From Ruegeria_C sp040830705 (GTDB lineage: Bacteria; Pseudomonadota; Alphaproteobacteria; Rhodobacterales; Rhodobacteraceae): a stretch of DNA of 64,000 nucleotides. Both the position numbers and the translations under genes were made by a program. The notes below the pieces were generated by a model. It was not told the origin of the DNA, ran no database searches, and saw nothing but the letters and a program-made list of their open reading frames with translations. The stretch covers positions 1-64,000 of the forward strand of contig JBFOME010000006.1 in assembly GCA_040830705.1 (NCBI GenBank), read 5' to 3'. This document shows positions 17,806-26,427 of this stretch, piece by piece. The first letter of the stretch is position 1, and every line of letters starts with the position of its first letter.

Positions 17806-18876
17806 TCAGCGACCCTGGATTACCATAAGCTCGCCGACATTCTCGGCGGTGATGTAGCCCAGCATGATCCCGTTGGCGGCGCAGACGGCGACGGCCGGGG
17901 CTCCGTTGTGCAAAGCGTCCAGCACCGTGTCCAGTCCGTCCGTCAGCGCAACGCGCGGGATGTCCCGTTCCATCACCGAAGCTGCGGGGGTTGATCGGGG
18001 TTCTTCGCCTGCCAGCGCAGAAAAAAGCCGTGCGCGGGTCACGAAACCCAGCAGCGCGCCAGCGGTGTCGACCACCGGAAACTCGTGCTGCGTACTGCGG
18101 ATCACGGCCTGCGCTGCGGAATTCAAGGTGTCGTTGGGTGTCAATGTCTCGAAACTTGTGATCATCGCGTCACGCGCCTCCAGATTGCGCGAGACCGAGC
18201 GCATGGCGACATCCTGGCTTTCCGCGCTGGCGGCAAAAAACACAAAGACTGCAATCAGCACCAGCACGGGATTGGCCGAGCTGAGCCCATAAAACCCCAG
18301 ACCAAGCGCCAGAACGCGCCCTGCCGTGGCCGCGACCCGTGTGGCCAAAACCCGGTCCATCCAGATGCTGAGCAGCGCACGGAACACCCGCCCGCCATCC
18401 ATCGGAAAGGCGGGGATCATGTTGAATACCGCAAGAAACAGGTTCACCAGCGCCAGCCGACCCCAGAAATCGGCGTTAGGATTTTCGACACTGCTGAGCG
18501 TATCGGTACCGATCCGGGCGCCCAGCAGGAACAAAAGGGCGCAGATCACAATGTTGACGGCTGGTCCAGCCAGTGCAACCGCGATCTCTTCGCCCGGTTT
18601 TTCCGGCATCCGCTCCAGCCTGGCCAAGCCGCCGATGGGCAGAAGCGTGATATCGGGCGTGCGAATGCCATAGCGTCGCGCCACCAGCGCGTGTCCGAAC
18701 TCATGGGCGAGAACACAGGCAAATAGCGCCAGAACAAAGAGAATGTTCCAGGTGGCACCGATTACGCCACCATAGCCATAGGCCGAAAACCCGACCCAGG
18801 CGATCAGCAGAAAAAACGTGACATGAACCCGCAGTTCCGACCCCAGCAGGCGGCCTATCGGGAAGGACCATGTCAC
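17806..18876 (-). CDS. Site-2-type M50 metalloprotease with C-terminal CBS domains
   Basis: A 356-residue integral membrane protease. The zinc motif HEFGH (in VLAHEFGHALVARRYGI) lies in a membrane helix near residue 60, and the third ligand motif MIPAFPMDGGRVFRALL is near residue 155. About six hydrophobic segments cover residues 15-220. The last ~130 residues form a CBS pair (TPNDTLNSAAQAVIRST and IPRVALTDGLDTVLDAL), the SpoIVFB-like subgroup that lacks a PDZ domain. It is distinct from rseP elsewhere in this window. The CBS domains suggest control by adenine nucleotides. The substrate is unknown. It lies 12 bases downstream of ssb on the same strand. Confidence 0.9.
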   Translation of the reverse strand: MTWSFPIGRLLGSELRVHVTFFLLIAWVGFSAYGYGGVIGATWNILFVLALFACVLAHEFGHALVARRYGIRTPDITLLPIGGLARLERMPEKPGEEIAVALAGPAVNIVICALLFLLGARIGTDTLSSVENPNADFWGRLALVNLFLAVFNMIPAFPMDGGRVFRALLSIWMDRVLATRVAATAGRVLALGLGFYGLSSANPVLVLIAVFVFFAASAESQDVAMRSVSRNLEARDAMITSFETLTPNDTLNSAAQAVIRSTQHEFPVVDTAGALLGFVTRARLFSALAGEEPRSTPAASVMERDIPRVALTDGLDTVLDALHNGAPAVAVCAANGIMLGYITAENVGELMVIQGR

Positions 18877-18888
18877 CGGTTCGTGCCT

Positions 18889-19401
18889 TTAGAACGGAAT
18901 CTCGTCGTCATCGATCCCGCCAGAAGCTGGGGCAGGGGCGCTGCCGCCACGTGACCCGCCGTAGCTGTAGCCCTGTGGCCCGCTGTCATAGCCGCCGCCA
19001 TATCCACCGCCCTGACCTCCGCCATAGCCACCACCACCGCCGCCTTCGCCACGGCCATCCAGCATGGTCAGCGTCGAGCCAAACCCTTGCAGCACAACTT
19101 CGGTCGAATACCGGTCCTGACCGGACTGATCCTGCCATTTGCGGGTCTGCAACTGGCCTTCGACATAGACCTTTGACCCTTTGCGCAGATATTGTTCGGC
19201 AACACGAACCAGACCTTCGTTGAAGATCGCGACAGAGTGCCATTCGGTCCGCTCGCGGCGTTCGCCGGTGTTGCGATCTTTCCAGGTCTCGGACGTTGCA
19301 ATGCGCAGGTTGCAGACCTTGCCGCCGTTCTGGAACGAACGTACCTCTGGGTCGCGGCCCAGATTTCCGATAAGAATGACTTTGTTGACCGAGCCTGCCA
19401 T
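18889..19401 (-). CDS. ssb: Single-stranded DNA-binding protein
   Basis: A 170-residue SSB. The OB-fold (about 1-110) starts SVNKVILIGNLGRDPE and includes EWHSVAIFNE and KGSKVYVEGQLQTRKWQD. A glycine-rich linker (about 115-160) follows, with the acidic protein-interaction tip DDDEIPF at the end. It binds ssDNA as a tetramer and recruits replication and repair proteins. The frame stays open another ~130 codons upstream, but conserved sequence starts here. ATG 19401 has GGGGA upstream, so I prefer it to ATG 19413 (MGKAM). Confidence 0.96.
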   Translation of the reverse strand: MAGSVNKVILIGNLGRDPEVRSFQNGGKVCNLRIATSETWKDRNTGERRERTEWHSVAIFNEGLVRVAEQYLRKGSKVYVEGQLQTRKWQDQSGQDRYSTEVVLQGFGSTLTMLDGRGEGGGGGGYGGGQGGGYGGGYDSGPQGYSYGGSRGGSAPAPASGGIDDDEIPF

Positions 19402-19600
19402 GGCTTTCCCCATCTGTTGTTCTGTCTTGATGTCGCGAATCTGCGCGATCTGTCCCGGAGACCCTATACGGCCCTGAACTTGGTTAAAACTAGGTATAGC
19501 AACACGGAACCACTCGCGCGCGGCACATCTCCCGAACTCTTTCATTTCCGGGCAAAATATGTATAGTCCCGCGTCGAGGTGTAGTAGGCGGGCAGTGAGT

Positions 19601-20179
19601 ATGCGCAGGTTTGTATCGGGGCTTGTTGTGGTTGGCGTCGCGTTTTCGGCAGTGCCGGCGGCGGCTGATATGTTCGGAACCAAGAGCCGCAGGGACCTGT
19701 TCAAGAACCAGGCGAAATTCCTCGATACACGCGGTGCCAGCCAGTACGAGAACTCGGTGCGCCTGCGTCCACCCTCGGCGCAAGGCAGCTTCGACAAGCG
19801 CTATACCGGCAAGTACCGCGGTCAATACACGGCCATGGCCCGGGACGCTGCGCGTCGGCATAACGTTCCCGAAGAGCTGTTTCTGCGTCTGGTGCAACAG
19901 GAAAGCAATTGGAACCCGCGCGCCAAGTCGCACAAGGGCGCGTTGGGTCTGGCCCAGTTGATGCCGGAAACGGCGCGCTCGCTGGGCGTGAACCCGCATG
20001 ATCCCTATGAAAACCTCGACGGCGGCGCGCGCTATCTGTCGATCCAGTTTCGCGAGTTCAAATCCTGGCGCTTGGCGCTGGCTGCCTACAATGCCGGTCC
20101 CAAGGCGGTGCAGAAGCATGGCGGCGTGCCACCGTACAAGGAAACCAAGAACTACGTGAAAAAGATCTGGGGCGGGTGA
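19601..20179 (+). CDS. Lytic transglycosylase, SLT domain
   Basis: A 192-residue exported muramidase-like enzyme. An N-terminal signal peptide (MRRFVSGLVVVGVAFSAVP, ending AAA) leads to a spacer, and the C-terminal ~110 residues form a goose-lysozyme-type SLT domain. The catalytic Glu is in VQQESNWNP, followed by GALGLAQLMPETA and ALAAYNAGPKAVQKHGG. It should cleave peptidoglycan glycan strands to form anhydro-muramoyl ends in the periplasm. The open frame has an earlier start at 19559, but the signal peptide begins at ATG 19601. It is divergent from ssb, with about 200 bases between them. Confidence 0.9.
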   Translation: MRRFVSGLVVVGVAFSAVPAAADMFGTKSRRDLFKNQAKFLDTRGASQYENSVRLRPPSAQGSFDKRYTGKYRGQYTAMARDAARRHNVPEELFLRLVQQESNWNPRAKSHKGALGLAQLMPETARSLGVNPHDPYENLDGGARYLSIQFREFKSWRLALAAYNAGPKAVQKHGGVPPYKETKNYVKKIWGG

Positions 20180-20262
20180 CGCAGGTTTGCGTTGAATCAA
20201 ATCCTGATCGAATTTATCTGGTATGCCGAAGCCAGTGACTCAGCGCTTCGGAGACCTCATCT

Positions 20263-21396
20263 ATGCGATCTGCCCTGATAACCATACTCCTCGCGTCCGG
20301 AGCGGCACAGGCGGACCCGCCATCCAGTCTGGAAGCGCTTGGAGAGGCGCTGTTCTTTGACACCAACCTGTCAGCCAACCGGACCATGTCCTGCGCCACC
20401 TGTCACGATCCCGAGGCGGGGTTTGCCGATATCCGCGAAACCGATCTGGGCCGAGCAGTGTCCTTGGGCGATGACGGTCAGTCGCTTGGCGATCGCAACG
20501 CGCCCACGGCGTCTTATGCCGCTTTGGTTCCCGGTCTGCATCGTGCCGAAGATGGTGTATGGGCCGGGGGCCTGTTCTGGGACGGGCGCGCCGATACGCT
20601 GGAGGATCAAGCAGGCGGTCCACCGCTGAACCCGATCGAGATGGGCATGCCCGATAAAGCAGCTGTCGTGGCGCGGCTGCAGGAGAACCCTGACTACGTA
20701 ATCGCCATGCGTGGCCTGTTCGATGAGACGCTTTTTGACGACACGGATCGGGCCTATGCGGCGATGACCTCGGCCATCGCCGCATTCGAACGGACCGATT
20801 TCTTCGCGCCCTTTGATAGCAAGTATGACCGGTTCCTGAGGGGCGAATATCAACTGAGCAAGGAAGAGGAACTGGGCCGCCTGCTGTTCTTCTCGGAGCA
20901 ATTCACCAATTGCAACCAGTGCCACCAACTCCAGCGCGGCGAGATTGATCCGGGCGAGACTTTCACCAATCACGAATATCACAACATAGGCGTGCCCACC
21001 CATGAAGCGGTGCGCGCGTATAACGGTGTACCGCTTGATCTGGCCGATGCCGGGCTGCTGGCCAACCCCGATATCGAGGATGTGGCGCAAGAAGGGAAAT
21101 TCCGGGTGCCCACCTTGCGCAACGTGGCGGTGACCGGACCCTATATGCATAACGGCGTCTTCGAAGACCTGCGCACCGTTGTGCTTTTCTACAACAAATA
21201 CAACACGAAGGCCGCCGGTCGGCAGATCAACCCCGAGACCGGCGCGGCCTGGCGAGACCCCGAAGTGGCGACAACGCTGTCGTTCGAGGAACTGACCGAC
21301 GCCCCTGCGCTGGATGATCAGCGCATCGACGCCTTGGTCGCCTTTATGAAAACGCAGACAGATGCGCGCTACGAACACCTGATCGATGCCGACTGA
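20263..21396 (+). CDS. Diheme cytochrome c peroxidase / MauG-like protein
   Basis: A 377-residue periplasmic diheme protein with a short signal peptide (about 1-17). Two CxxCH heme sites are visible: CATCH at 44-48 and CNQCH near 216-220. ALFFDTNLSANRTMSC, FWDGRADTLEDQ and FRVPTLRNVAVTGPYMHNG are hallmarks of bacterial cytochrome c peroxidases and MauG. It probably reduces H2O2 with electrons from a small cytochrome or copper protein. MauG-type cofactor-maturation activity cannot be excluded, but no amine dehydrogenase genes are nearby. It stands alone. Confidence 0.9.
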   Translation: MRSALITILLASGAAQADPPSSLEALGEALFFDTNLSANRTMSCATCHDPEAGFADIRETDLGRAVSLGDDGQSLGDRNAPTASYAALVPGLHRAEDGVWAGGLFWDGRADTLEDQAGGPPLNPIEMGMPDKAAVVARLQENPDYVIAMRGLFDETLFDDTDRAYAAMTSAIAAFERTDFFAPFDSKYDRFLRGEYQLSKEEELGRLLFFSEQFTNCNQCHQLQRGEIDPGETFTNHEYHNIGVPTHEAVRAYNGVPLDLADAGLLANPDIEDVAQEGKFRVPTLRNVAVTGPYMHNGVFEDLRTVVLFYNKYNTKAAGRQINPETGAAWRDPEVATTLSFEELTDAPALDDQRIDALVAFMKTQTDARYEHLIDAD

Positions 21397-21416
21397 GCCC
21401 TATGGATCGCTTACGT

Positions 21417-22373
21417 TCAGAGCTGCGCGACTGACACCGCACGCCGGGCGGTCGGATTGGCGGCGCGTTGTTCGATCCAGTCAAAGACCAGCTTCGGTCC
21501 CCGACGGGTGCTAGACTGATCGCGGGACATGACATAGCCCGCGTTTGTCACCACCACATCTTCGGTGACCTGAACCAACAGGTCTTGTTGAATCAGGCCA
21601 TCCACCAGCCCGAGCCAGCCCAGCGCAACCCCGTTTCCGGCAATCGCAGACTGGGTGACCATGTCGTAGTTGTTGAAGCTGATGTAATTCTTCGATCGTG
21701 CGTCCGAGATGCCCAACCCCTCAAACCACCCTTGCCAGGTTTGCCAATGAGCCGATGGTGGTTTCGACAGGCTTAACAACTGCAGATCCAGCAGGGACTC
21801 GGAGGATGCAATCGGGCCGTTTTCGGCGAGAAAGCCCGGGCTGCAAACGGCTGCGACGCGTTCGCGCAATAGAGCCACCTCGCCCTTGCCGATCGTGTTG
21901 AAGGACTGAATATGGATATTGATATCCCAGTCCTCGGATCCCTTTTCGGGCGGTGCTTGCGAGGCGAGGATCTGAATCTCGATTTCATCCCCCAACTCAT
22001 CGCGAAGGTCAGAAAGCTGCGGCAACAGCCAAAAGGTCGCGAAGGAAAAATCCGCCGATATGCGTACGCGCGGCCTCGACTTGCGTTCCAGCAGCGCTTC
22101 GACAGAACTGCCCAACTGGCTCATGGCAGGCCGCACCACATTGAGCAGACGCAGCCCCTCATTGGTCAGGCTCACGCCGCGATGTTCGCGCCGGAACAGG
22201 CTGACACCAAGCTCAGCCTCAAGTGCTTTGATTTTCTGCGAGATCGCTGATTGCGTCACCCCCAGAGCATCCGCTGCGCCCGACAGGTTTCCAAACCGGG
22301 CCACCAGATCGAACGCATGCAGGGCCACAAGCATGTGACCAAGTTTCCTATTAACGCTGCTAAGATCATCCAT
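21417..22373 (-). CDS. LysR-family transcriptional regulator
   Basis: A 318-residue LysR regulator of the GcvA-like type. The N-terminal helix-turn-helix lies at about 10-65 (LVALHAFDLVARFGNLSGAA, then QSAISQKIKALEAELG). The rest is the periplasmic-binding-protein-like effector domain. It is divergent from the BCCT transporter with 115 bases between the starts, so it most likely controls that gene; the ligand would be the carried compatible solute or amine (inference). I chose ATG 22373 rather than the TTG two codons upstream. Confidence 0.9.
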   Translation of the reverse strand: MDDLSSVNRKLGHMLVALHAFDLVARFGNLSGAADALGVTQSAISQKIKALEAELGVSLFRREHRGVSLTNEGLRLLNVVRPAMSQLGSSVEALLERKSRPRVRISADFSFATFWLLPQLSDLRDELGDEIEIQILASQAPPEKGSEDWDINIHIQSFNTIGKGEVALLRERVAAVCSPGFLAENGPIASSESLLDLQLLSLSKPPSAHWQTWQGWFEGLGISDARSKNYISFNNYDMVTQSAIAGNGVALGWLGLVDGLIQQDLLVQVTEDVVVTNAGYVMSRDQSSTRRGPKLVFDWIEQRAANPTARRAVSVAQL

Positions 22374-22434
22374 AATCAATTTACTACTGCAAAAACCGAC
22401 CCGGTTCTAAATAAAATCCCCCAATGCAATGGAT

Positions 22435-22452
22435 TAGCTTAGAATAAAGCTA
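22435..22452. promoter_or_regulatory. Palindrome in the LysR/BCCT intergenic region
   Basis: TAGCTT (22435-22440) and AAGCTA (22447-22452) form a perfect 6-bp inverted repeat around a 6-base spacer, in the AT-rich space between the divergent LysR and transporter genes and about 37 bases before the transporter start. Dyads of this size fit LysR-type recognition sites. Binding is inferred from position only. Confidence 0.4.
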
Positions 22453-22488
22453 CCAAACAAAAAACAGCGAACAGAACAGGGAAGTTAC

Positions 22489-24144
22489 ATGTCAATCAAA
22501 CCACCCTTAACAGACCTGCCCATCGAGGTTGCCGATGGCGGATTCTATCGGGGTTTCAGTCACATGGTCACGATTTCGTCCAAGCTGGCGATCGGCGGTC
22601 TTGTGGTCTGGGCCATCGCATTCCCAGAGCAATCCGGCGCGGTCCTGAACTCGATCAACGCATTCATCCTTTCGTCTTTTGGCGCCTGGTATATCTGGAC
22701 GGTTGCGCTTTTTGTGCTGTGCTGCCTCGCCTTTGCGATCTGGCCTACAGCGGGCCGGTTGAAACTTGGGCTTGATACCGACGAGCCCGAGTTTTCCAAC
22801 TTCTCTTGGTTCTCCATGATGTTCGGGGCCGGGATCGGCGTGGGGATGCTCACCTGGGCCGTGGCCGAACCGATGTATCACTGGACCAACAACCCCGAGG
22901 TCATACAGGGGCTTACAGAGGGCAGTACCGAGGGCAATGTCAGAATGGCCTACAAATGGTCCTTCCTGCATTGGGGTCTCGGGGCCTGGGCCTGTTACGC
23001 GATTGCCGGTCTGGCGCTTGGTTTCTTTGCCTATCGCCGGGGTCTGCCGCTGACCATGCGCTCGTCGCTGACGCCGCTTTTCGGCGCGCGCCTCTCGGGT
23101 TCGCTGGGCCATATCGTCGACATCGTTGCGGTGGTGGCAACCATTCTGGGTGTTGCGCAAACGCTGGGCTTTGGCGTTGAGCAATTCGTTGCTGGCTTGA
23201 CCCGGATCGGGATAGGCGGACTGACCAATGCCGAAGGCACCGCGAACACAGCCGGTGTCCTGATCGCCATTATCGTCATCATGGCGGCCTCGACCGCCTC
23301 GGCGCTGTCCGGGGTTGGCAAGGGCATCAAATGGCTGTCGAACATCAACATGGTGCTCAGCATCGCGCTCTTGGCCTTTTTCCTCGTGTTCGGCTCGACC
23401 TTCTTCGGTCTGCAGGCGCTGTTCTTGGGGCTCTGGGATTACATGATCGCGCTGCCCGACATGATGTTCCGCGTTTGGGCTGGTGACGGTAACCCCGACA
23501 GCATCGCCTCCAAGCTGGAAGGCTGGCAGGGCGGCTGGTCAGTGTTCTACTGGGCCTGGTGGATCGCCTTTGCGCCTTTCGTTGGCCTGTTTCTTGCGCG
23601 TATCTCCAAGGGCCGGACCATCCGTGAGTTCGTGCTGGGCGCGATGATTGTGCCGTCGCTGATGTGCTTTGTCTGGTTCACATGGGCCGGTGGCACCGCC
23701 ATTGACCTGGAACTGAAAGGCGCTGAAGGTATCATCAAGAACGCACCCGATGGCGACAAGATCTTTGCAATGGTGCAGTACATGTTGGCACCGTTCCTCG
23801 GCTGGGCCATGTCGGTGATGATCGTTGTCCTGCTGATGACCTATCTGGTCACTACTGCGGACAGTGCCGTGCTGATCGTGAACACCATCAATGCTGCGGG
23901 CGATGAAGGTCCCAAAGCACGCCCGCATATCATCTTCTGGGGTGTTGCGCTGGGTGCCGTGGTGACGGCTCTGCTGCTGGTCGGCGGGCTCAAGGCGATC
24001 CAGACCGCGATGGTGATCGGGGCCTTGCCCTTCTCGCTGGTGATGGTCTTGCAGTGTTTCGCGCTGATCAAGGCGATCTACAACGATGGCAAACGCGAAA
24101 AGGCCGGGATACCCACGACGGTCGCGCAAGAGCCTGCTGAATAG
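22489..24144 (+). CDS. BCCT-family betaine/carnitine/choline transporter
   Basis: A 551-residue inner-membrane carrier with about twelve hydrophobic segments. It carries the BCCT tryptophan-rich signature (VFYWAWWIAFAPFVGLFLAR, about 345-365) and MLTWAVAEPMYHWTNNP near 120, both in the substrate path. The family imports quaternary ammonium compounds such as glycine betaine, choline, carnitine or DMSP, driven by Na+ or H+. It has a ribosome binding site (GGGAAG) before ATG 22489. No betaine-synthesis gene is adjacent, but a dimethylglycine dehydrogenase-like gene lies 11 kb upstream. A divergent LysR gene probably regulates it. Confidence 0.93.
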   Translation: MSIKPPLTDLPIEVADGGFYRGFSHMVTISSKLAIGGLVVWAIAFPEQSGAVLNSINAFILSSFGAWYIWTVALFVLCCLAFAIWPTAGRLKLGLDTDEPEFSNFSWFSMMFGAGIGVGMLTWAVAEPMYHWTNNPEVIQGLTEGSTEGNVRMAYKWSFLHWGLGAWACYAIAGLALGFFAYRRGLPLTMRSSLTPLFGARLSGSLGHIVDIVAVVATILGVAQTLGFGVEQFVAGLTRIGIGGLTNAEGTANTAGVLIAIIVIMAASTASALSGVGKGIKWLSNINMVLSIALLAFFLVFGSTFFGLQALFLGLWDYMIALPDMMFRVWAGDGNPDSIASKLEGWQGGWSVFYWAWWIAFAPFVGLFLARISKGRTIREFVLGAMIVPSLMCFVWFTWAGGTAIDLELKGAEGIIKNAPDGDKIFAMVQYMLAPFLGWAMSVMIVVLLMTYLVTTADSAVLIVNTINAAGDEGPKARPHIIFWGVALGAVVTALLLVGGLKAIQTAMVIGALPFSLVMVLQCFALIKAIYNDGKREKAGIPTTVAQEPAE

Positions 24145-24160
24145 GGCATCTTAAAACCGT

Positions 24161-24219
24161 CGCCACCGAGTCCTGACGGTGGCGGCAACGCAAGGGCTGG
24201 GTCAATTGGCCCAGCCCTT
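24161..24219 (+). terminator. Double hairpin after the BCCT gene
   Basis: Two stems follow the transporter stop: CGCCACCG/CGGTGGCG (24161-24168 with 24177-24184) and a 10-bp perfect stem AAGGGCTGGG/CCCAGCCCTT (24192-24201 with 24210-24219), the latter followed by TCAATTT. The second is a good intrinsic terminator separating the transporter from the convergent ABC operon. Confidence 0.75.
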
Positions 24220-24240
24220 TCAATTTGATCCGCCTTAAAT

Positions 24241-26328
24241 TTATTCGGCCGCGATCTTGATCACCGGCTGCATCCGCGCCAGCACCTCATCGGACAGGTG
24301 GCATTTGATCTGGTGCCCCTCTGCCAGCCGTTTGACCGGCGGCACCTCACGTTCGCACAGATCACCTCCAACTTCGGATTTCCACCGGCAGCGGGTCTGG
24401 AACGGACAACCCGGCGGCGGGTTCATTGCCGAAGGAATGTCGCCCTCCAGCACGATATGTTCCTTTTCGATCGAAGTATCGGCGATGGGCACCGCGCTGA
24501 GCAGCGCCTCGGTATAGGGGTGATAGGGCGGCGAGAACACCTCGTCGGTAGAGCCCAGTTCCACCACGTGCCCCAGATACATCACCATCACCCGGTCGCT
24601 GAGATATCGTACGATACTCAGGTCATGTGAGATAAACAGCAGCGTCGTCTTCTGCTCGCGCTGGATCTCCATCAACAAGTCGGTCACCGCCGCCTGCACC
24701 GAGACATCCAGCGCCGAGACCGGCTCATCCGCCACCACGATCCGCGCGTCGCCCGCAAAGGCCCGCGCGATCCCCACGCGCTGTTTCTGGCCACCAGAGA
24801 GCTGTCGTGGCATCCTGTCGGCAAAGGCGCGCGGCAGCTTCACCAGATCGAGCAGTTCCAGCATGCGCTTCTTACGCTCGGCTTCGGAATTGCCGATCCC
24901 GAAAATCTCCAGGGCCCGAATGATCTGCCGCCCCACGGTCATAGACGGGTTGAGCGTGTCGAACGGGTTCTGGAAAACCATCTGCACTTCCGAAACGGTC
25001 TTTGTGTCGCGCTCTTCGATGGGCACGCTCTCGATATTGCGGTTGTCCAGCAGGATCTGGCCGTCCGTGGCGGTCTCCAGCCCCATCAGCACCTTGGCGA
25101 ATGTGGATTTGCCGCAACCCGACTCGCCCACAATCGCCAGCGTCTCGGATTCGCGCGCCTCAAAGCTCAGCGTTTCATTGGCCTTGACCACCTTGGTCTG
25201 CCCGCCACCGAACAACGCATTGGCAGCCACCTCATAGTATTTCTTGAGGTTGTCCATCTTCAGGACAACGTTGCCAACCTCGGCCTTTTCCTTCCGCTCG
25301 CCCACCGTGATCGGCGCGTTCCAGTCAATCTCCTTGTATTTCAGGCAGCGCGTGTGATGGCGGTCATTGCCGGGCACGGCCTCCATCGCGATCTCCTGCG
25401 CGTCACAGCGACCTTCCTCGAAATAGTCGCAGCGAGGACCGAAATTGCAGCCCGGCGGGCGTTCATGGGGTAGGGGAAAGTTGCCTGGAATCGCCACCAG
25501 TGGGCGCGCGTTCTTGTCCGCACCGGGCAGCGGGATCGACCGGAACAGCGCCTGCGTATAAGGGTGCTGCATCTCGTCAAACACATCCTTGATGGAGCCG
25601 CGCTCGACCGCTTCGCCGGAATACATCACGCAGAGCCGGTCGCAGGTTTCCAGCACCAGTCCCAGATTGTGGCTGATGAACAGCATCGAGGTGCCGTATT
25701 TCTTGCCCAGATCCTTGACCAGTTCGACCACCGCCGCCTCGACAGTCACGTCCAAAGCGGTGGTGGGCTCGTCCAGGATCAAAAGCGCCGGTTTCGACAT
25801 CAGCGCCATGGCAATGACGATCCGTTGCTGCTGGCCGCCCGACAACTGGTGTGGGAAGGAATTCAGCATCCGCTCGGGATCGGGCAGCCGCACATCCGTG
25901 ACCACCTCAAGCGCGCGCGCATAAGCTTCTTCTGCGCCGACGCCTTCGTGGATCATCGGTACTTCCATCAACTGCTTGCCGATCTTCATCGCCGGGTTCA
26001 GGCTGGCCATCGGCTCTTGATAGATCATCGCGATCTCGTTGCCGCGAATATCGCGCAGTTCTTCGGCGCTCATCTCACTCAGTTCCCGGCCCTTGAACTT
26101 GATCGTGCCACCGACAATCCGTCCATTCTTGCCCAGATCCTGCATGACGCCCAGCGCCACGGTTGATTTGCCACAGCCGGATTCGCCGACCAGCCCCACT
26201 GCTTCACCGGGCTGTACGGTGACCGAGAAATCCATCACCGCCGGTATTTCCCGCAGGCGGGTGAAGAAGGAAATCGACAGTTTGTCAATTTCCAGGATGG
26301 GCCCGTCATACTCCGCCAGTTTGTTCAT
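24241..26328 (-). CDS. Fused double ATP-binding subunit of a peptide-type ABC transporter
   Basis: A 695-residue protein that joins two ABC ATPases, equivalent to DppD plus DppF. The first domain has Walker A GESGCGKSTVALG, signature LSGGQQQR and Walker B LLILDEPTTALD. The second has GESGCGKSTFAKV, LSGGQKQR and VVADEPVSALD. Each is followed by an oligopeptide/dipeptide-type C-terminal segment with a cysteine cluster (PPGCNFGPRCDYFEEGRC; PPGCPFQTRCRW), as in Opp/Dpp ATPases. It powers uptake through the two permeases encoded just upstream. It is the last gene of the ABC operon. Confidence 0.94.
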   Translation of the reverse strand: MNKLAEYDGPILEIDKLSISFFTRLREIPAVMDFSVTVQPGEAVGLVGESGCGKSTVALGVMQDLGKNGRIVGGTIKFKGRELSEMSAEELRDIRGNEIAMIYQEPMASLNPAMKIGKQLMEVPMIHEGVGAEEAYARALEVVTDVRLPDPERMLNSFPHQLSGGQQQRIVIAMALMSKPALLILDEPTTALDVTVEAAVVELVKDLGKKYGTSMLFISHNLGLVLETCDRLCVMYSGEAVERGSIKDVFDEMQHPYTQALFRSIPLPGADKNARPLVAIPGNFPLPHERPPGCNFGPRCDYFEEGRCDAQEIAMEAVPGNDRHHTRCLKYKEIDWNAPITVGERKEKAEVGNVVLKMDNLKKYYEVAANALFGGGQTKVVKANETLSFEARESETLAIVGESGCGKSTFAKVLMGLETATDGQILLDNRNIESVPIEERDTKTVSEVQMVFQNPFDTLNPSMTVGRQIIRALEIFGIGNSEAERKKRMLELLDLVKLPRAFADRMPRQLSGGQKQRVGIARAFAGDARIVVADEPVSALDVSVQAAVTDLLMEIQREQKTTLLFISHDLSIVRYLSDRVMVMYLGHVVELGSTDEVFSPPYHPYTEALLSAVPIADTSIEKEHIVLEGDIPSAMNPPPGCPFQTRCRWKSEVGGDLCEREVPPVKRLAEGHQIKCHLSDEVLARMQPVIKIAAE

Positions 26329-26367
26329 CGGTGTGTCTCCCTGTCCGAGCTCGAAAGCGGTCCGCTT

Positions 26368-26416
26368 CTTTTTCTCGGTAAAAATACGGCGGGGGACCGG
26401 GGGCTGGCCCCCGGTC
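26368..26416 (-). repeat. Intergenic GC hairpin with GTATTTTT tail
   Basis: A perfect 9-bp stem GACCGGGGG/CCCCCGGTC (26395-26403 with 26408-26416, loop CTGG) lies between the permease and ATPase genes. On the minus strand it is followed by CCGTATTTTTACCGAGAAAAAGAAG. A similar arrangement (GC hairpin, GGGTATGTTTGATCAGATGAAG) occurs after pyrH. It looks like a dispersed intergenic repeat and may adjust expression of the ATPase gene relative to the permeases. Confidence 0.5.
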
Positions 26417-26427
26417 CGCCCTTGCGA

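Noticed and set aside
18889..19797. ssb extended to a 302-aa protein
   Set aside because: The extra N-terminal residues lack SSB similarity and run antisense into the transglycosylase gene. The family start is at 19401.
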